Of a stretch of DNA of 64,000 nt, positions 1-8,242 are shown piece by piece. The number at the start of each line of letters is the position of its first letter. Within the stretch, counting starts at the first letter, position 1. The notes beneath the pieces are model-generated. The model was given only the letters and a program-made list of their open reading frames with translations, was not told the DNA's origin and ran no database searches. The stretch is from NCBI GenBank assembly GCA_000153445.1, contig CH672397.1, positions 80,020-144,019 of the forward strand. Direction: 5' to 3'. A program made the translations under genes and the position numbers. This DNA comes from a gamma proteobacterium HTCC2207 (GTDB lineage: Bacteria > Pseudomonadota > Gammaproteobacteria > Pseudomonadales > Porticoccaceae).

Positions 1-440
1 CTGACCCAGTTGTCAGTGTTTTCAGTGATCTCTGCATCGAGACTCACCAACTGGCCGGTCAGCATCAGGCCCCAGGTGGAGGCATTCACAAACAGGGACT
101 TGGAATTATTGCGATGGCTATTCCAGTTGCCCGCCTTAATCTTCTCGGCGATTAGGCGATCCGCGGTTAACGCATCCGGCACTCGCAGCAGTGCTTCGGC
201 AAGGCACATCAGCGCGACGCCTTCGGCATTAGAAAGCCCAAATTCGAGTAAAAAAGCATCCAATATTCCGCTGCTGGATTTGTCTGCGCGACACTGAGTC
301 ACCAGCTCTCGAGATTCCTGCAAAATCCGCTCCCGAGTTGCTGCAGAGATTTGATTGCTGTGCAGTAATTGCGTGACGGCCTGATGCTCATCCTGATGCG
401 TTGTCTGACGGATTTTATTGCGCAGTGCAGTCTGATTCAT
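1..440 (-). CDS. putA: Bifunctional proline dehydrogenase / P5C dehydrogenase PutA, 5' part only
   Basis: The visible 146 residues match the N-terminal arm and the start of the proline dehydrogenase part of PutA, which oxidises proline to glutamate through P5C. Recognisable stretches are DAFLLEFGLSNAEGVALMC, LAEALLRVPDALTADRLI and SLFVNASTWGLMLTG. The gene runs off the left edge, so the catalytic domains are not seen. The protein starts MNQTALRNKI at the ATG at 438-440 and reaches the arm domain quickly, leaving no room for the ribbon-helix-helix DNA-binding domain of enteric PutA. Regulation is therefore probably by the divergent Lrp-family gene. The identity is secure for this fragment. Confidence 0.88.
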   Translation of the reverse strand, partial: MNQTALRNKIRQTTHQDEHQAVTQLLHSNQISAATRERILQESRELVTQCRADKSSSGILDAFLLEFGLSNAEGVALMCLAEALLRVPDALTADRLIAEKIKAGNWNSHRNNSKSLFVNASTWGLMLTGQLVSLDAEITENTDNWV

Positions 441-614
441 CTGTGCCTACCTGATTATTACTCAATTTAAGATATGGCATTTTCAAATAAAAACTGCAGT
501 ATATGTCTCTATAATTCGGTTTAATCCAGTTTAATAATCTGCTAATTTAGTTTTTGTAGACTAATATGCTATTAACGATATCTGGCTTATGGTGCCTTGA
601 GTGGAGTGCTAAAA
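441..614. promoter_or_regulatory. Divergent putA / Lrp-type regulator intergenic region
   Basis: This AT-rich 174-bp spacer must hold both divergent promoters. A TATAAT hexamer lies at 510-515 reading toward the regulator. The motif GTTTAAT recurs around 519-535, and AT-rich tracts continue to about 590, the kind of sequence Lrp-family proteins bind. No clear -35 element was found, so exact promoter and operator positions are inference. A GGAG at 603-606 is the ribosome binding site for the regulator. Confidence 0.4.
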
Positions 615-1091
615 ATGAAAACAGTGACTGATCTGGATCGTACCGATCGACGAATTCTCACACTATTGCAGCGTCAGGGGCGCATCGCGAATGTGGATCT
701 GGCAAAGCTGGTCAATCTGACGCCCACACCCTGCCTTGAACGGGTTAAGCGCTTGGAGAAAGAAGGTTTTATTACCCAGTATGTTGCGTTGCTAGATCCA
801 GTCAAAGCCAATGCTGCACTCTGTGCCTATATCGAGGTGCAGCTGTCGAGCACCACCACAGAGGCAATTGCGCTATTTAATCAGCAGATACTCGACTTGG
901 AAGAGGTGTCGGAATGTCAGATGGTGGCGGGGGGCTTCGATTATCTGATCAAGATTAGAGTGGCAGATATGCAGGACTATCAGCGTTTTTTGGGTGGCAA
1001 GCTATCTGCAATTAAAGGTATCAGCCAGACCCACACCTATGTGGTGATTGAGGATGTGAAGTCGGAAACGGCGATTAAGATTAATCCCTAA
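615..1091 (+). CDS. Lrp/AsnC-family transcriptional regulator
   Basis: A 158-residue Lrp-type regulator. An N-terminal winged helix (about residues 5-60, with LDRTDRRILTLLQRQGRI and the recognition-helix region LTPTPCLERVKRLEKEGFI) is followed by the RAM ligand-sensing domain (about 65-150). The first in-frame start is a TTG at 597, but the ATG at 615 has GGAG eight bases upstream and gives the normal family N-terminus MKTVTDLDRTD, so it is preferred. The gene diverges from putA. Proline-responsive Lrp homologues (PutR type) are known to activate putA in other proteobacteria, so this is the likely role, although alr lies convergently 13 bp downstream. Confidence 0.9.
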   Translation: MKTVTDLDRTDRRILTLLQRQGRIANVDLAKLVNLTPTPCLERVKRLEKEGFITQYVALLDPVKANAALCAYIEVQLSSTTTEAIALFNQQILDLEEVSECQMVAGGFDYLIKIRVADMQDYQRFLGGKLSAIKGISQTHTYVVIEDVKSETAIKINP

Positions 1092-1104
1092 TCCGGAGTT
1101 GGCG

Positions 1105-2181
1105 TTACAAATAGACCCGTGGAACCCGTTCTGGCATGCGGGTTAGCAGTTCATAGCCAATGGTGTCGCAGTAGCTAGCCACTTCATTGACCGGTAACTC
1201 GGGGCCCCAAAGCACTGCTTTATCACCAATCGCAACCTCACTTAAGGCTGTGACATCCACAGTAATCATATCCATGGAAACACGTCCCACCAGCGGGCAG
1301 CGAATACCGTTTATCAGCACCGGCGTGCCATTAATAGCATTGCGTGGATAGCCATCGCCATAGCCAACGGTAATTGTGGCAATGGTGGATTCGCGCTCAG
1401 CGGTCCAGTTGGCGGTGTAACCCACAGATTCCCCAGCGGCAATTGTGCGCAGAGAAATCACCGCCGATTCAAATGACATCACCGGCTTCAGTTGATCGGC
1501 ATTTTCTTGGGCCACTGCAAAGGGCGAGTTGCCATAGAGCATATAGCCCGGGCGCTGCCATTCACGCTGGGCTTTGGGCCAGGCCAAAATGGCGGCTGAA
1601 TTGGCTAGGCTCTGCAATGCAGTGACCGGCGCACAGGCTTTAAAGGTCTGGATCTGCTTTAGGGTCGAGTCACTGTCCAAATTATCGGCACAGGCAAAGT
1701 GCGAGGTAAACACGATCGGCTGACTAATATTGCGGCTGCTATTGAGGGTTTTATAGATATCGGCAATTTCTCCGGGCTGAAACCCGAGGCGGTGCATGCC
1801 GGTGTCAACGCCGAGCCAGACGTTTAAAGGTAGTGCTAAATCGGCATTGAGAATCGCTTCTTTTTGCTGATGATTTTCGACCATCACCCAAAAGCCTTTG
1901 GTGGCGGCTAATTTCAGTTCAGTGGCTTCAAAGGTGCCTTCTAGTAGCAGTATTGGTTGTTTGATACCGGTGTCTCGTAATTCCAGCGCTTCTTCAATGC
2001 AGGCGACGCCAAAGGCAGGTGCAATATCGCTAAGCGCCTGAGATACCTTTATCGCACCATGGCCATAGGCATTGGCTTTGACCATGGGAATGGTTTTTGA
2101 TTTTGGTGCCAGAGATTGCGCCAACTCATAGTTGTGGCGCAGTGCCTGCAGATCAATAACCGCTTTGGTGGGTCTGGACAT
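1105..2181 (-). CDS. alr: Alanine racemase
   Basis: A PLP-dependent fold-type III racemase interconverting L- and D-alanine, 358 residues, a normal length. The PLP lysine is K35 in VKANAYGHG. The second catalytic residue, a tyrosine, lies in ESVGYTANW near residue 254, and GYGDGYPR and GRVSMDM are typical of the C-terminal beta domain. It is the last gene of a seven-gene minus-strand run, 34 bp behind the D-amino-acid aminotransferase. That pairing suggests it supplies or consumes D-Ala for transamination. It may be the only alanine racemase of the genome or a catabolic DadX-type copy, and the window does not decide this. Confidence 0.93.
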   Translation of the reverse strand: MSRPTKAVIDLQALRHNYELAQSLAPKSKTIPMVKANAYGHGAIKVSQALSDIAPAFGVACIEEALELRDTGIKQPILLLEGTFEATELKLAATKGFWVMVENHQQKEAILNADLALPLNVWLGVDTGMHRLGFQPGEIADIYKTLNSSRNISQPIVFTSHFACADNLDSDSTLKQIQTFKACAPVTALQSLANSAAILAWPKAQREWQRPGYMLYGNSPFAVAQENADQLKPVMSFESAVISLRTIAAGESVGYTANWTAERESTIATITVGYGDGYPRNAINGTPVLINGIRCPLVGRVSMDMITVDVTALSEVAIGDKAVLWGPELPVNEVASYCDTIGYELLTRMPERVPRVYL

Positions 2182-2215
2182 GGCGCTACCTGTTTTTCAA
2201 ATAGAATAGCAAAAT

Positions 2216-3073
2216 CTAGTAATCAAATTTCGCGGCGGAGTAGAGGGTCTGAGCCGCCAGCCAGATATCGCCAATGTTGCCATCGCCGACCGGCTTGCCG
2301 TCGATCTCAGTGATCGGTGCTATTTCTTTCGAGGAACTGGTAATCCACACTTCATCGGCATTGGCCACTTCGTCCATGGTAACCGTGCGCTCTTCCACGC
2401 TTATCTGGCCATCGTTGCGCAGCACATCTATAACAATTTGGCGGGTGATACCCGGGAGTTTTTGATTATCTAAAAGGGGCGTAATCACGCTGCCGTCTTT
2501 AACAATAAAGACATTGCAGGCACTGGCTTCGGTTAGCTGATTGTCGGCATTAAATAACAGTGTTTCATCACTGCCCTGTTCGTAGCCATGCTGAAAGTGC
2601 AGTACATTGCCCAGCAGCGCCGTGGATTTAATCTGGCAGCGTTCCCAGCGCAGGTCGCGACTGGTGGAGACTTTTTTGGCTTTAACTTTGCTCTTGTCGG
2701 CTATGGGTGGTGGAGCGATCTCAAAGGTGTAAGCAAAAATTGTTGGCGCAATATTCTTAGGAAAAGCATGAAAACGTTTATTGTCTGTACCGCGAGTCAC
2801 ATGGAGGTAGAGCCCCAAATTGCCTGCGCCATTCTCGACGATCAAGCGATTGCACAGTTGTGCCCAGTCTTCAGCTGACCAGTCGAGCTGGATACCGATC
2901 GCTTCGAGGCCACTTTTCATGCGCGCAATATGGGGTGCAAAACCGACCATTTTCCCAGCGTAAGAGGGCACCACTTCATAGATGCCGTCACCGAACAAAA
3001 ATCCGCGATCCATCGGGGAAATTTTGGCCTGTTCTATTGGCATATATTGGCCATCTAGAAACGCAATGCTCAT
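2216..3073 (-). CDS. dat: D-amino-acid aminotransferase
   Basis: A fold-type IV PLP aminotransferase of 285 residues, the usual length for D-alanine transaminase. The start MSIAFLDGQYMPIEQAKISPMDRG and the Schiff-base lysine K149 (QIKSTALLGN) are clear. The RFH triplet near residues 100-102 corresponds to the R-x-H motif that binds the substrate carboxylate in D-amino-acid transaminases rather than in branched-chain enzymes. The expected reaction is D-Ala plus 2-oxoglutarate giving pyruvate plus D-Glu, and the reverse. It is followed by alr and preceded by D-glutamate cyclase-like and 5-oxoprolinase genes, so it plausibly feeds D-glutamate into that route. A branched-chain or aminodeoxychorismate-lyase activity is less likely. 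Confidence 0.88.
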   Translation of the reverse strand: MSIAFLDGQYMPIEQAKISPMDRGFLFGDGIYEVVPSYAGKMVGFAPHIARMKSGLEAIGIQLDWSAEDWAQLCNRLIVENGAGNLGLYLHVTRGTDNKRFHAFPKNIAPTIFAYTFEIAPPPIADKSKVKAKKVSTSRDLRWERCQIKSTALLGNVLHFQHGYEQGSDETLLFNADNQLTEASACNVFIVKDGSVITPLLDNQKLPGITRQIVIDVLRNDGQISVEERTVTMDEVANADEVWITSSSKEIAPITEIDGKPVGDGNIGDIWLAAQTLYSAAKFDY

Positions 3074-3270
3074 ATTGATACCTTGTTGGGCTGTGGCAAA
3101 CTTTTACTTTGATTTATTTTTTGGCTGTTTTTTTGATTAGGCCGGTACTTAAAAAATGGTATCAGCGGGGTGGATTTCACGCAAAGTAAATTCATTGTTA
3201 TCACCGCTTTATTCTCGACTAATCAGGTGTTTTATAGGGCTGATACGGTGAATGTCGAGAAAAAACCCTG

Positions 3271-4143
3271 CTACTGGCAAAATCCACCTAATTTTCTCAG
3301 GTCCTCAATCAATTTTTCGCTAATATCCGAGCTTAAGCCATCCTCAGTTAGGCTGTTTTCTCTGGTTACGCCATCGACACTGCCGCGGGCTGAGAGATAT
3401 TGCAGCGTGGCCAAATTATCCCAGCCGAGCAGCATATCTCGCTGCCTTAGCGCAGATAGCATGGCGATCAATCCATGAGCTGCCCAGTTGGATACATCGG
3501 CAATAAGCAGTTCATCACAGCGCGTCGCCGAGGGAATAATATCCAGTTGCTCGATTGTGCTAGCTATATTACCCATGCCAATTTCATTGCCGCCATCGCC
3601 AATGGCAATAGTCGGGCAGCTGGCTGTACTTAAAAAATAATCGAAGCTGGCACAGGCGGGGCTGATATTTTCACCGCGCATATTGTAATACTGGCCATCC
3701 GCGGCCATGCCTGGGCGCTCAATGGAAATAACCAGAGAGGGCTGGTAGTGCTGCAGCGTTTTTGCTGCCTCGAGCTTGCTGACGGCGGGTTCGCCTACAC
3801 TGATTTTGTGTACTCGAAAGTCACTGGCGATGGCGTCCGCCAGCGGTGCGCCGCAGATCAGTACCGGTTCCGCACCCAGCGTTTCCAGCGCGCTGTAGAG
3901 AGCGATAGCCCCAACTGGACCATCGGTTTCATAGGTGCCGGCTACCGGAAAGCCGGTGCCGATTAAGACAGTGCCCCTAGCCCTTAGCAGCAACTGTGCG
4001 GCGCGCAGATAGTAGCCTGGCAGCAGAGCTTGCTGCAGTGTTTGCATGCCTCGGGGATTGCGTGCCACCAAGAGGTTTTCGATCTCGATGCTGAGATTAA
4101 GAAGTGGATTATCCACCTTCCTCACCTTTTTCATCTTTTTCAT
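3271..4143 (-). CDS. D-glutamate cyclase-like C-terminal domain protein (DUF4392)
   Basis: About 290 residues matching the DUF4392 / D-glutamate cyclase-like C-terminal family, with LIGTGFPVAGTYETDGPVGA near the N-terminus, SIERPGMAADGQYYNMRG mid-protein and the glycine-rich AIGDGGNEIGMGN near residue 180. In mammalian mitochondrial D-glutamate cyclase (DGLUCY) this domain is fused behind a DUF1445 domain. Here the two are separate genes at opposite sides of pxpABC. The longest frame starts at 4143 and overlaps pxpC by 35 bases. GTG codons at 4125 and 4116 (the latter preceded by GAGG) are alternative starts, so the first few Lys-rich residues are doubtful. The predicted role is cyclisation of D-Glu to 5-oxo-D-proline, inferred from family and context. 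Confidence 0.82.
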   Translation of the reverse strand: MKKMKKVRKVDNPLLNLSIEIENLLVARNPRGMQTLQQALLPGYYLRAAQLLLRARGTVLIGTGFPVAGTYETDGPVGAIALYSALETLGAEPVLICGAPLADAIASDFRVHKISVGEPAVSKLEAAKTLQHYQPSLVISIERPGMAADGQYYNMRGENISPACASFDYFLSTASCPTIAIGDGGNEIGMGNIASTIEQLDIIPSATRCDELLIADVSNWAAHGLIAMLSALRQRDMLLGWDNLATLQYLSARGSVDGVTRENSLTEDGLSSDISEKLIEDLRKLGGFCQ

Positions 4144-5107
4144 CGTCGTCGAAATCTGTCGTTAGAGTCTCTAACACAGCGTCATTAAAACGCTGTTGAC
4201 TGAGTAGCAGTGCATTGTGCGCTTGTTCAATGCTGATAGCCTCAAAGCGAACAGAGCCTCCGGGTAAAAGCTGTGCGAGTTTGCCAAGATCCAGCGACAA
4301 CACCGAGCCAAGCTTGGGGTAACCGCCAATGGTTTGGCGGTCATTGAGCAGAATAATGGGCTGACCATCTGCCGGGACCTGAATAGCGCCGAGGCAAATA
4401 CCCTCTGAGAGAATCCCGTCCAGCGTCGATTGAATTGCTGGACCCTTAAGCCTAAAGCCCATTCGGTCACTGCTCTCGGTAACGCGATATTCAGAGCTGA
4501 AAAAGCGCTGTTGACTAACTGTGCTAAAAGCCTGCTGCTGATAGCCCAGTATCACTCTCAGTAGCGCGCTGTTATCAGCGTAATCTGGACGTTGATTCTC
4601 GGGGACACGCAGCTGTTGCCTCGCCGGGTTTACCGAGCAGGGCAATAGATCGCCGGCCTGCAGCGCTGTGCCATCGCAATGCAGCCCACCGAGCGCTTCC
4701 CGCGTCACTGTGGCGGCACTATTGAAAATCGGTTTAATGGTAAATCCACCGGCAACGGCTAAGTAGCTGCGACTGCCGGATAGGGCAAATCCCAATTCGA
4801 TTCGATCGCCGACTTTTAGCGGATGACTCTGCCACAGTTCTCGGGTCTGACGGTTGATGCTAAATGGAACAGTGGCACCTGTTATGGCTATGGTGGTATC
4901 CACAGTCGCCTCTAAAATCAGCCCGCCAACAGTGATCTCTATGGCCGCCGCTGAAAGCGGATTACCACAGAGTCGGTTAGCCCATTGAAAGGCCTGGGGG
5001 TCCATGGGGCCGCCGCTAGTGAGTCCGATGCCGTGGTGGCCAAAGCGACCGGCATCTTCGATCAAGCTAAAGATGCCTGGCTGAAGAACCTTTAAGCCAC
5101 TGCTCAC
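4109..5107 (-). CDS. pxpC: 5-oxoprolinase subunit PxpC (biotin-dependent carboxyltransferase-like)
   Basis: 332 residues of the CT_A_B (KipA/YbgK) family, one subunit of the ATP-dependent bacterial 5-oxoprolinase PxpABC that opens 5-oxoproline to glutamate. Family signatures are IEDAGRFGHHGIGLTSGGPMD at the N-terminus, RLCGNPLSAAAIEIT, and LLNDRQTIGGYPKLGSV in the second half. Translation starts at GTG, and its first bases form a GTGA overlap with the pxpB stop, so the two are translationally coupled. The C-terminus is a short, very acidic tail (DFDDDEKDEKGEEGG) that overlaps the start of the next gene. The overlap probably shaped this tail. Confidence 0.92.
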   Translation of the reverse strand: MSSGLKVLQPGIFSLIEDAGRFGHHGIGLTSGGPMDPQAFQWANRLCGNPLSAAAIEITVGGLILEATVDTTIAITGATVPFSINRQTRELWQSHPLKVGDRIELGFALSGSRSYLAVAGGFTIKPIFNSAATVTREALGGLHCDGTALQAGDLLPCSVNPARQQLRVPENQRPDYADNSALLRVILGYQQQAFSTVSQQRFFSSEYRVTESSDRMGFRLKGPAIQSTLDGILSEGICLGAIQVPADGQPIILLNDRQTIGGYPKLGSVLSLDLGKLAQLLPGGSVRFEAISIEQAHNALLLSQQRFNDAVLETLTTDFDDDEKDEKGEEGG

Positions 5108-5796
5108 AATAGGCCACCCATATCCAGGTAGGTCTCTCTGTCGATCGCCTTAAAGCGGACTCGATCACCCACCTGAACCGGCGTGCTCGGCTCGAGGCTA
5201 GGATCAAACATCAGCTGCGGGCAGAGGCCAATAAGATTCCAACCACCGGGAGATTCAGCTGGATAAACGGCGGTCTGACGATCGGCAATCGCCACTGCGC
5301 CGCGGGGGACTTTTTGCCTTGGAGTGGCGAGTCGCGGCGCGGCTATCCGCGGGTCAAGCTCGCCGAGATAGGCAAAGCCTGGGGCAAAACCAATGGCATA
5401 GACTCTGTACTCGGATTGTTGGTGGATAGTGATAACGTCTTCAATGGTGAGGCCAGCATTGTCGGCTAGCGATTGTAGGTCGGGTCCCGATTCGATGCTG
5501 TAGTAAACCGGCAGTGTTACCAGACTAGCTGATTGGTTGCTATCGGGATCAATTGGCGTGTTCAGTGCCTTGCGAATTGCTTTGCGCACGGCATGATGGT
5601 CGGTTTTAAAGGGGTCATAGATCACTAGCAGAGACGCGTAGGAGGGCACCAGATCAACCAATGTGTCGTCGAGGATAATGCGCAACTGTGACGCGGTTGC
5701 GGCTATCTCGGCTGCAATTGCTTCACTGGGTGTGTCGCCAAAATAAACGATTAGCGCGTTCTCTCCGGCAATGGAGATTGTCCGCTGAGGCGCCAT
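5104..5796 (-). CDS. pxpB: 5-oxoprolinase subunit PxpB (KipI-like)
   Basis: 230 residues of the CT_C_D (KipI/YbgJ) family. Diagnostic stretches are GENALIVYFG at the N-terminus, AIGFAPGFAYLGELD and TPRQKVPRGAVAIADRQTAV in the middle, and ESPGGWNLIGLCP. With PxpC it forms the ATP-using part of 5-oxoprolinase. A TTG at 5802 is possible, but the ATG at 5794-5796 overlaps the pxpA stop by one base (TAATG), a classic coupling arrangement, and gives the natural start MAPQRTISIAGENALIV. It lies in the run pxpA-pxpB-pxpC without gaps, so the three subunits are almost certainly co-expressed. Confidence 0.92.
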   Translation of the reverse strand: MAPQRTISIAGENALIVYFGDTPSEAIAAEIAATASQLRIILDDTLVDLVPSYASLLVIYDPFKTDHHAVRKAIRKALNTPIDPDSNQSASLVTLPVYYSIESGPDLQSLADNAGLTIEDVITIHQQSEYRVYAIGFAPGFAYLGELDPRIAAPRLATPRQKVPRGAVAIADRQTAVYPAESPGGWNLIGLCPQLMFDPSLEPSTPVQVGDRVRFKAIDRETYLDMGGLL

Positions 5797-6530
5797 TAGC
5801 AATTGATTAACTGTCGAATTTCTTGGATGGCTTGCACGCCTTCCATATTATCGCCGTGGACACAGAGAGAGTCGGCTTGCAATTCAAGGCGATGGCCACT
5901 AACCGTAGTGACGCAGCCTTCGGTTTTAAGTTGCTCTACCTGCGCGAGCATTTTTTCACGGCTGTGAACTGCACCCTCTTTGGCCCGTGAGAGCAGGGCG
6001 CCATTATCGTCGTAACAGCGGTCGGCGAAGGCTTCAAAAATAACCTCTATGCCAAACATCTTGGCCTCTTCGCGATGAATTTCGGCATCAGGTGTCGCCT
6101 GCAACATAAAGGCAAGGGGCAGGTGTGATTCGGCAATGGCTTCCATTACGGCGCTGCGAATATGGCCATTGGCCATCATATCGTTGTAGAGCGCACCATG
6201 AGGTTTGACGTAGGTGACTGGCACACCCAGGTCTGTTGCCATACCAGTGAGTGCGGCAATCTGGTATTGAACTATGGCGATGATTTCGATGGCCGGTAGT
6301 TTCATTGAACGACGACCAAAGCCGGCAAGATCGGGATAACTGGGGTGCGCGCCGACAATCACATTATTGCGCTTGGCGGAGAGCAGCGTTTTTTTCATAA
6401 CCACCGGATCGCCGGCGTGGAAGCCGCAGGCGATATTGGCTTGATCTATGAAGGGCATAACCTGGTCGTCGAGGCCCATGGTCCACGCGCCGAAGCTTTC
6501 ACCGAGATCGCAATTTAATAGTAGTGGCAT
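5796..6530 (-). CDS. pxpA: 5-oxoprolinase subunit PxpA (LamB/YcsF family)
   Basis: 244 residues of the LamB/YcsF family, the subunit thought to cleave the lactam ring of 5-oxoproline. Signatures are LLNCDLGESFGAW at the N-terminus, IACGFHAGDPVVM, GAHPSYPDLAGFGRR and YVKPHGALYND. An upstream in-frame start would add 43 residues encoded by the neighbouring palindromic repeat (CHPERAQRTEGS). That extension is spurious, and the ATG at 6528-6530 behind TCCAGGAAAACACT is the real start. The gene is the first of the coupled pxpABC set and is separated from the upstream DUF1445 gene by about 190 bp carrying the repeat. Confidence 0.93.
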   Translation of the reverse strand: MPLLLNCDLGESFGAWTMGLDDQVMPFIDQANIACGFHAGDPVVMKKTLLSAKRNNVIVGAHPSYPDLAGFGRRSMKLPAIEIIAIVQYQIAALTGMATDLGVPVTYVKPHGALYNDMMANGHIRSAVMEAIAESHLPLAFMLQATPDAEIHREEAKMFGIEVIFEAFADRCYDDNGALLSRAKEGAVHSREKMLAQVEQLKTEGCVTTVSGHRLELQADSLCVHGDNMEGVQAIQEIRQLINC

Positions 6531-6591
6531 AGTGTTTTCCTGGATGCTGCTAGTTTTTTGTTTGTGTGCTTCGGACTCTGCCATTCTGCAA

Positions 6592-6690
6592 GAGGATCCT
6601 TCGGTTCGCTGTGCTCTCTCAGGATGACAGGGTGGAGTGTCATCCTGAGCGCCTAACATGTCATCCTGAGCGTAGCCGAAGGATCTCCCT
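6592..6690. repeat. REP-like palindromic intergenic repeat
   Basis: An inverted repeat: one arm at 6592-6629 contains GGATCCTTCGG and TCAGGATGACA, and the complementary arm at 6659-6686 reads TGTCATCCTGAGCG then GCCGAAGGATCT. An extra half copy TGTCATCCTGAGCG lies at 6638-6651. This resembles the widespread bacterial repeat that yields spurious CHPERSRRIS-type peptides. Diverged relatives occur at 27371-27438, 36303-36332 and 51213-51242. It sits between the DUF1445 gene and pxpA and could attenuate or stabilise their transcript, which is inference. Confidence 0.75.
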
Positions 6691-6720
6691 TCTCTGGCTG
6701 CAATCCCATCGGATCACCGA

Positions 6721-7533
6721 TTATTCAACCGTTACCGCAAGCTCACTATTCTTCAAATCAGTCACCAGCATACAGCCTGGACTATGGGTTATACAAAAAG
6801 GCAACTTAGCCGCCTCCAAGGCAACCTGAGGTGTCACACCACAGGCCCAAAATAGTGGTAATTCGCCTTGTTTAATCGTCACCGCATCACCAAAATCCGG
6901 GCGATTAATGTCAGCAATCCCTATATGCTCCGGATTAGCATAATGTATCGGCTCACCGTGCACCGAGGGAAAGCGCTGACAAATTTCTGCAGCGCGCAGC
7001 GCCTCCTCTGGTACAAAAGGTCTCATGCTGACAACCATCTTTCCCGCAAAGGGGCCAGCAGGGGTGCAGTCTATATTGGTTCTGTACATGGGCACATTGA
7101 CCGCTTCACTGATATTGCGTACCTCAAGTCCATCAGCAATTAACGCCTCCTCAAATGAAAAGGAGCAGCCGAGCAAAAAAGCCACCAAATCATCCCGCCA
7201 CAGGGAGGATATATCCTTGACTTCACTGACCACCTGGCCGTGTTCAAAAACCTTATAGCTTGGTATGTCAGTGCGAATATCAATATCTTCCCCCAGTGTT
7301 GGCAGCCTAAAGTTACCGGGTTCAGATGTTGCAATCAGCGGGCAGGGTTTCGGGTTAGTTTTGCAAAACTGTAGAAAATCCGCTGCGGAATCAGCGGGCA
7401 GAATCACTAGATTGCACTGCACATAGCCGTGGCAAAATCCTGAGGTATTACCCTTGTGCTGGCCGCTGCGTATTTGCTGGCGCAGCTGTTGTGGTGAGAC
7501 TGTCTGTTCAGTGCTGGTGATGGACTTTGACAT
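6721..7533 (-). CDS. DUF1445 D-glutamate cyclase-like protein (annotated elsewhere as putative hydro-lyase)
   Basis: 270 residues that read through the DUF1445 / D-Glu_cyclase family from end to end: [84 protein letters not shown] and [12 protein letters not shown]. This family forms the N-terminal half of mammalian mitochondrial D-glutamate cyclase. The ATG at 7531-7533 with GGAG six bases upstream is preferred over a TTG at 7545. It heads the pxp/dat/alr run. The family is often labelled putative hydro-lyase without evidence, and the context favours D-glutamate to 5-oxoproline cyclisation together with the DUF4392 protein. Confidence 0.88.
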   Translation of the reverse strand: MSKSITSTEQTVSPQQLRQQIRSGQHKGNTSGFCHGYVQCNLVILPADSAADFLQFCKTNPKPCPLIATSEPGNFRLPTLGEDIDIRTDIPSYKVFEHGQVVSEVKDISSLWRDDLVAFLLGCSFSFEEALIADGLEVRNISEAVNVPMYRTNIDCTPAGPFAGKMVVSMRPFVPEEALRAAEICQRFPSVHGEPIHYANPEHIGIADINRPDFGDAVTIKQGELPLFWACGVTPQVALEAAKLPFCITHSPGCMLVTDLKNSELAVTVE

Positions 7534-7606
7534 AAGCAACTCCAACTGTTGTCTGGTGAGTTTAACAAAGCTACAGCGTTAACTCATTAACCCTAGCAGG
7601 GTAAAT

Positions 7607-8242
7607 TTAGCGCCAGTGTTTGGTCCAGCTATCGAGCACCAACTCTGAATACCAGTACTGTTCATAGCTGCCATTGTAGCGGGCTAGTGCGTCAGCCAGC
7701 CGGCCCTTTTCCCTGTCTAAATAGTATTTAAGAATAGTGCAGCCGTAGCGCAGGTTAGTTTGGATATTGATCAAATTGTCCTCCGGGCGTCCGATTTCAT
7801 GCTTCCAAAAGGGCATTATCTGCATCATGCCCTGGGCACCGGCGGAGGAGACCGCATAGCGATCGAAGTGACTTTCCACTTCAATTAGCGCGAGAACAAT
7901 TTCCGGAGAAAGCCCCGCCCGCGAGGCTTCGCTGTGAATAAGTTTGAGTAAGGATATGCGCTGGACTGGATCTTTGACTAAACGAGCGAGCACTGGATCC
8001 TTTTCTACAAGCCATACTTCGGCATCATATTGATCGCCAAAACTATTGGCTTCGGCAGCGGCTTGCTTGAGCAGAGCCAAGAGTGCCGGATCGGCAGCGG
8101 GTTTTTCTTCACTCGAGACAGTGACCGAAATAGAGAGCAGAAGCAGGACCACAGCAATCCACTGTGGCCATAGCAACAGGTTACTTGGCCGCGGGTTACT
8201 TAGCCGCGAGTTACTTGGCGATGTTCTCGGCAATAAAATCAT
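7607..8242 (-). CDS. Lytic murein transglycosylase with SLT domain
   Basis: A 211-residue protein with an N-terminal membrane or signal segment (about residues 24-43, [19 protein letters not shown]) and a C-terminal SLT domain (about 105-205). The catalytic glutamate is E123 in LIEVESHFD, followed by [12 protein letters not shown] and [18 protein letters not shown]. Such enzymes cleave peptidoglycan between MurNAc and GlcNAc, forming 1,6-anhydro ends. The longest frame overlaps proS by 32 bases, and its first 22 residues ([10 protein letters not shown]) are encoded by a 15-bp tandem repeat. A start downstream at the hydrophobic segment cannot be excluded, although no better ATG is visible there. 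Confidence 0.85.
   Translation of the reverse strand: MILLPRTSPSNSRLSNPRPSNLLLWPQWIAVVLLLLSISVTVSSEEKPAADPALLALLKQAAAEANSFGDQYDAEVWLVEKDPVLARLVKDPVQRISLLKLIHSEASRAGLSPEIVLALIEVESHFDRYAVSSAGAQGMMQIMPFWKHEIGRPEDNLINIQTNLRYGCTILKYYLDREKGRLADALARYNGSYEQYWYSELVLDSWTKHWR
8181..8219. repeat. 15-bp tandem repeat across the proS stop codon
   Basis: Units TTACTTGGCCGCGGG (8181-8195) and TTACTTAGCCGCGAG (8196-8210) are followed by a partial TTACTTGGC (8211-8219). The third TTA at 8211-8213 is the proS stop codon on the minus strand, so the stop-bearing end of proS has been copied downstream of itself. The repeat encodes the odd N-terminus of the overlapping transglycosylase reading frame. Confidence 0.8.

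Noticed and set aside
6531..6659. N-terminal extension of PxpA (CHPERAQRTEGS...)
   Set aside because: It is encoded by the REP-like palindrome and lacks similarity to the family. The internal ATG with a ribosome binding site fits better.
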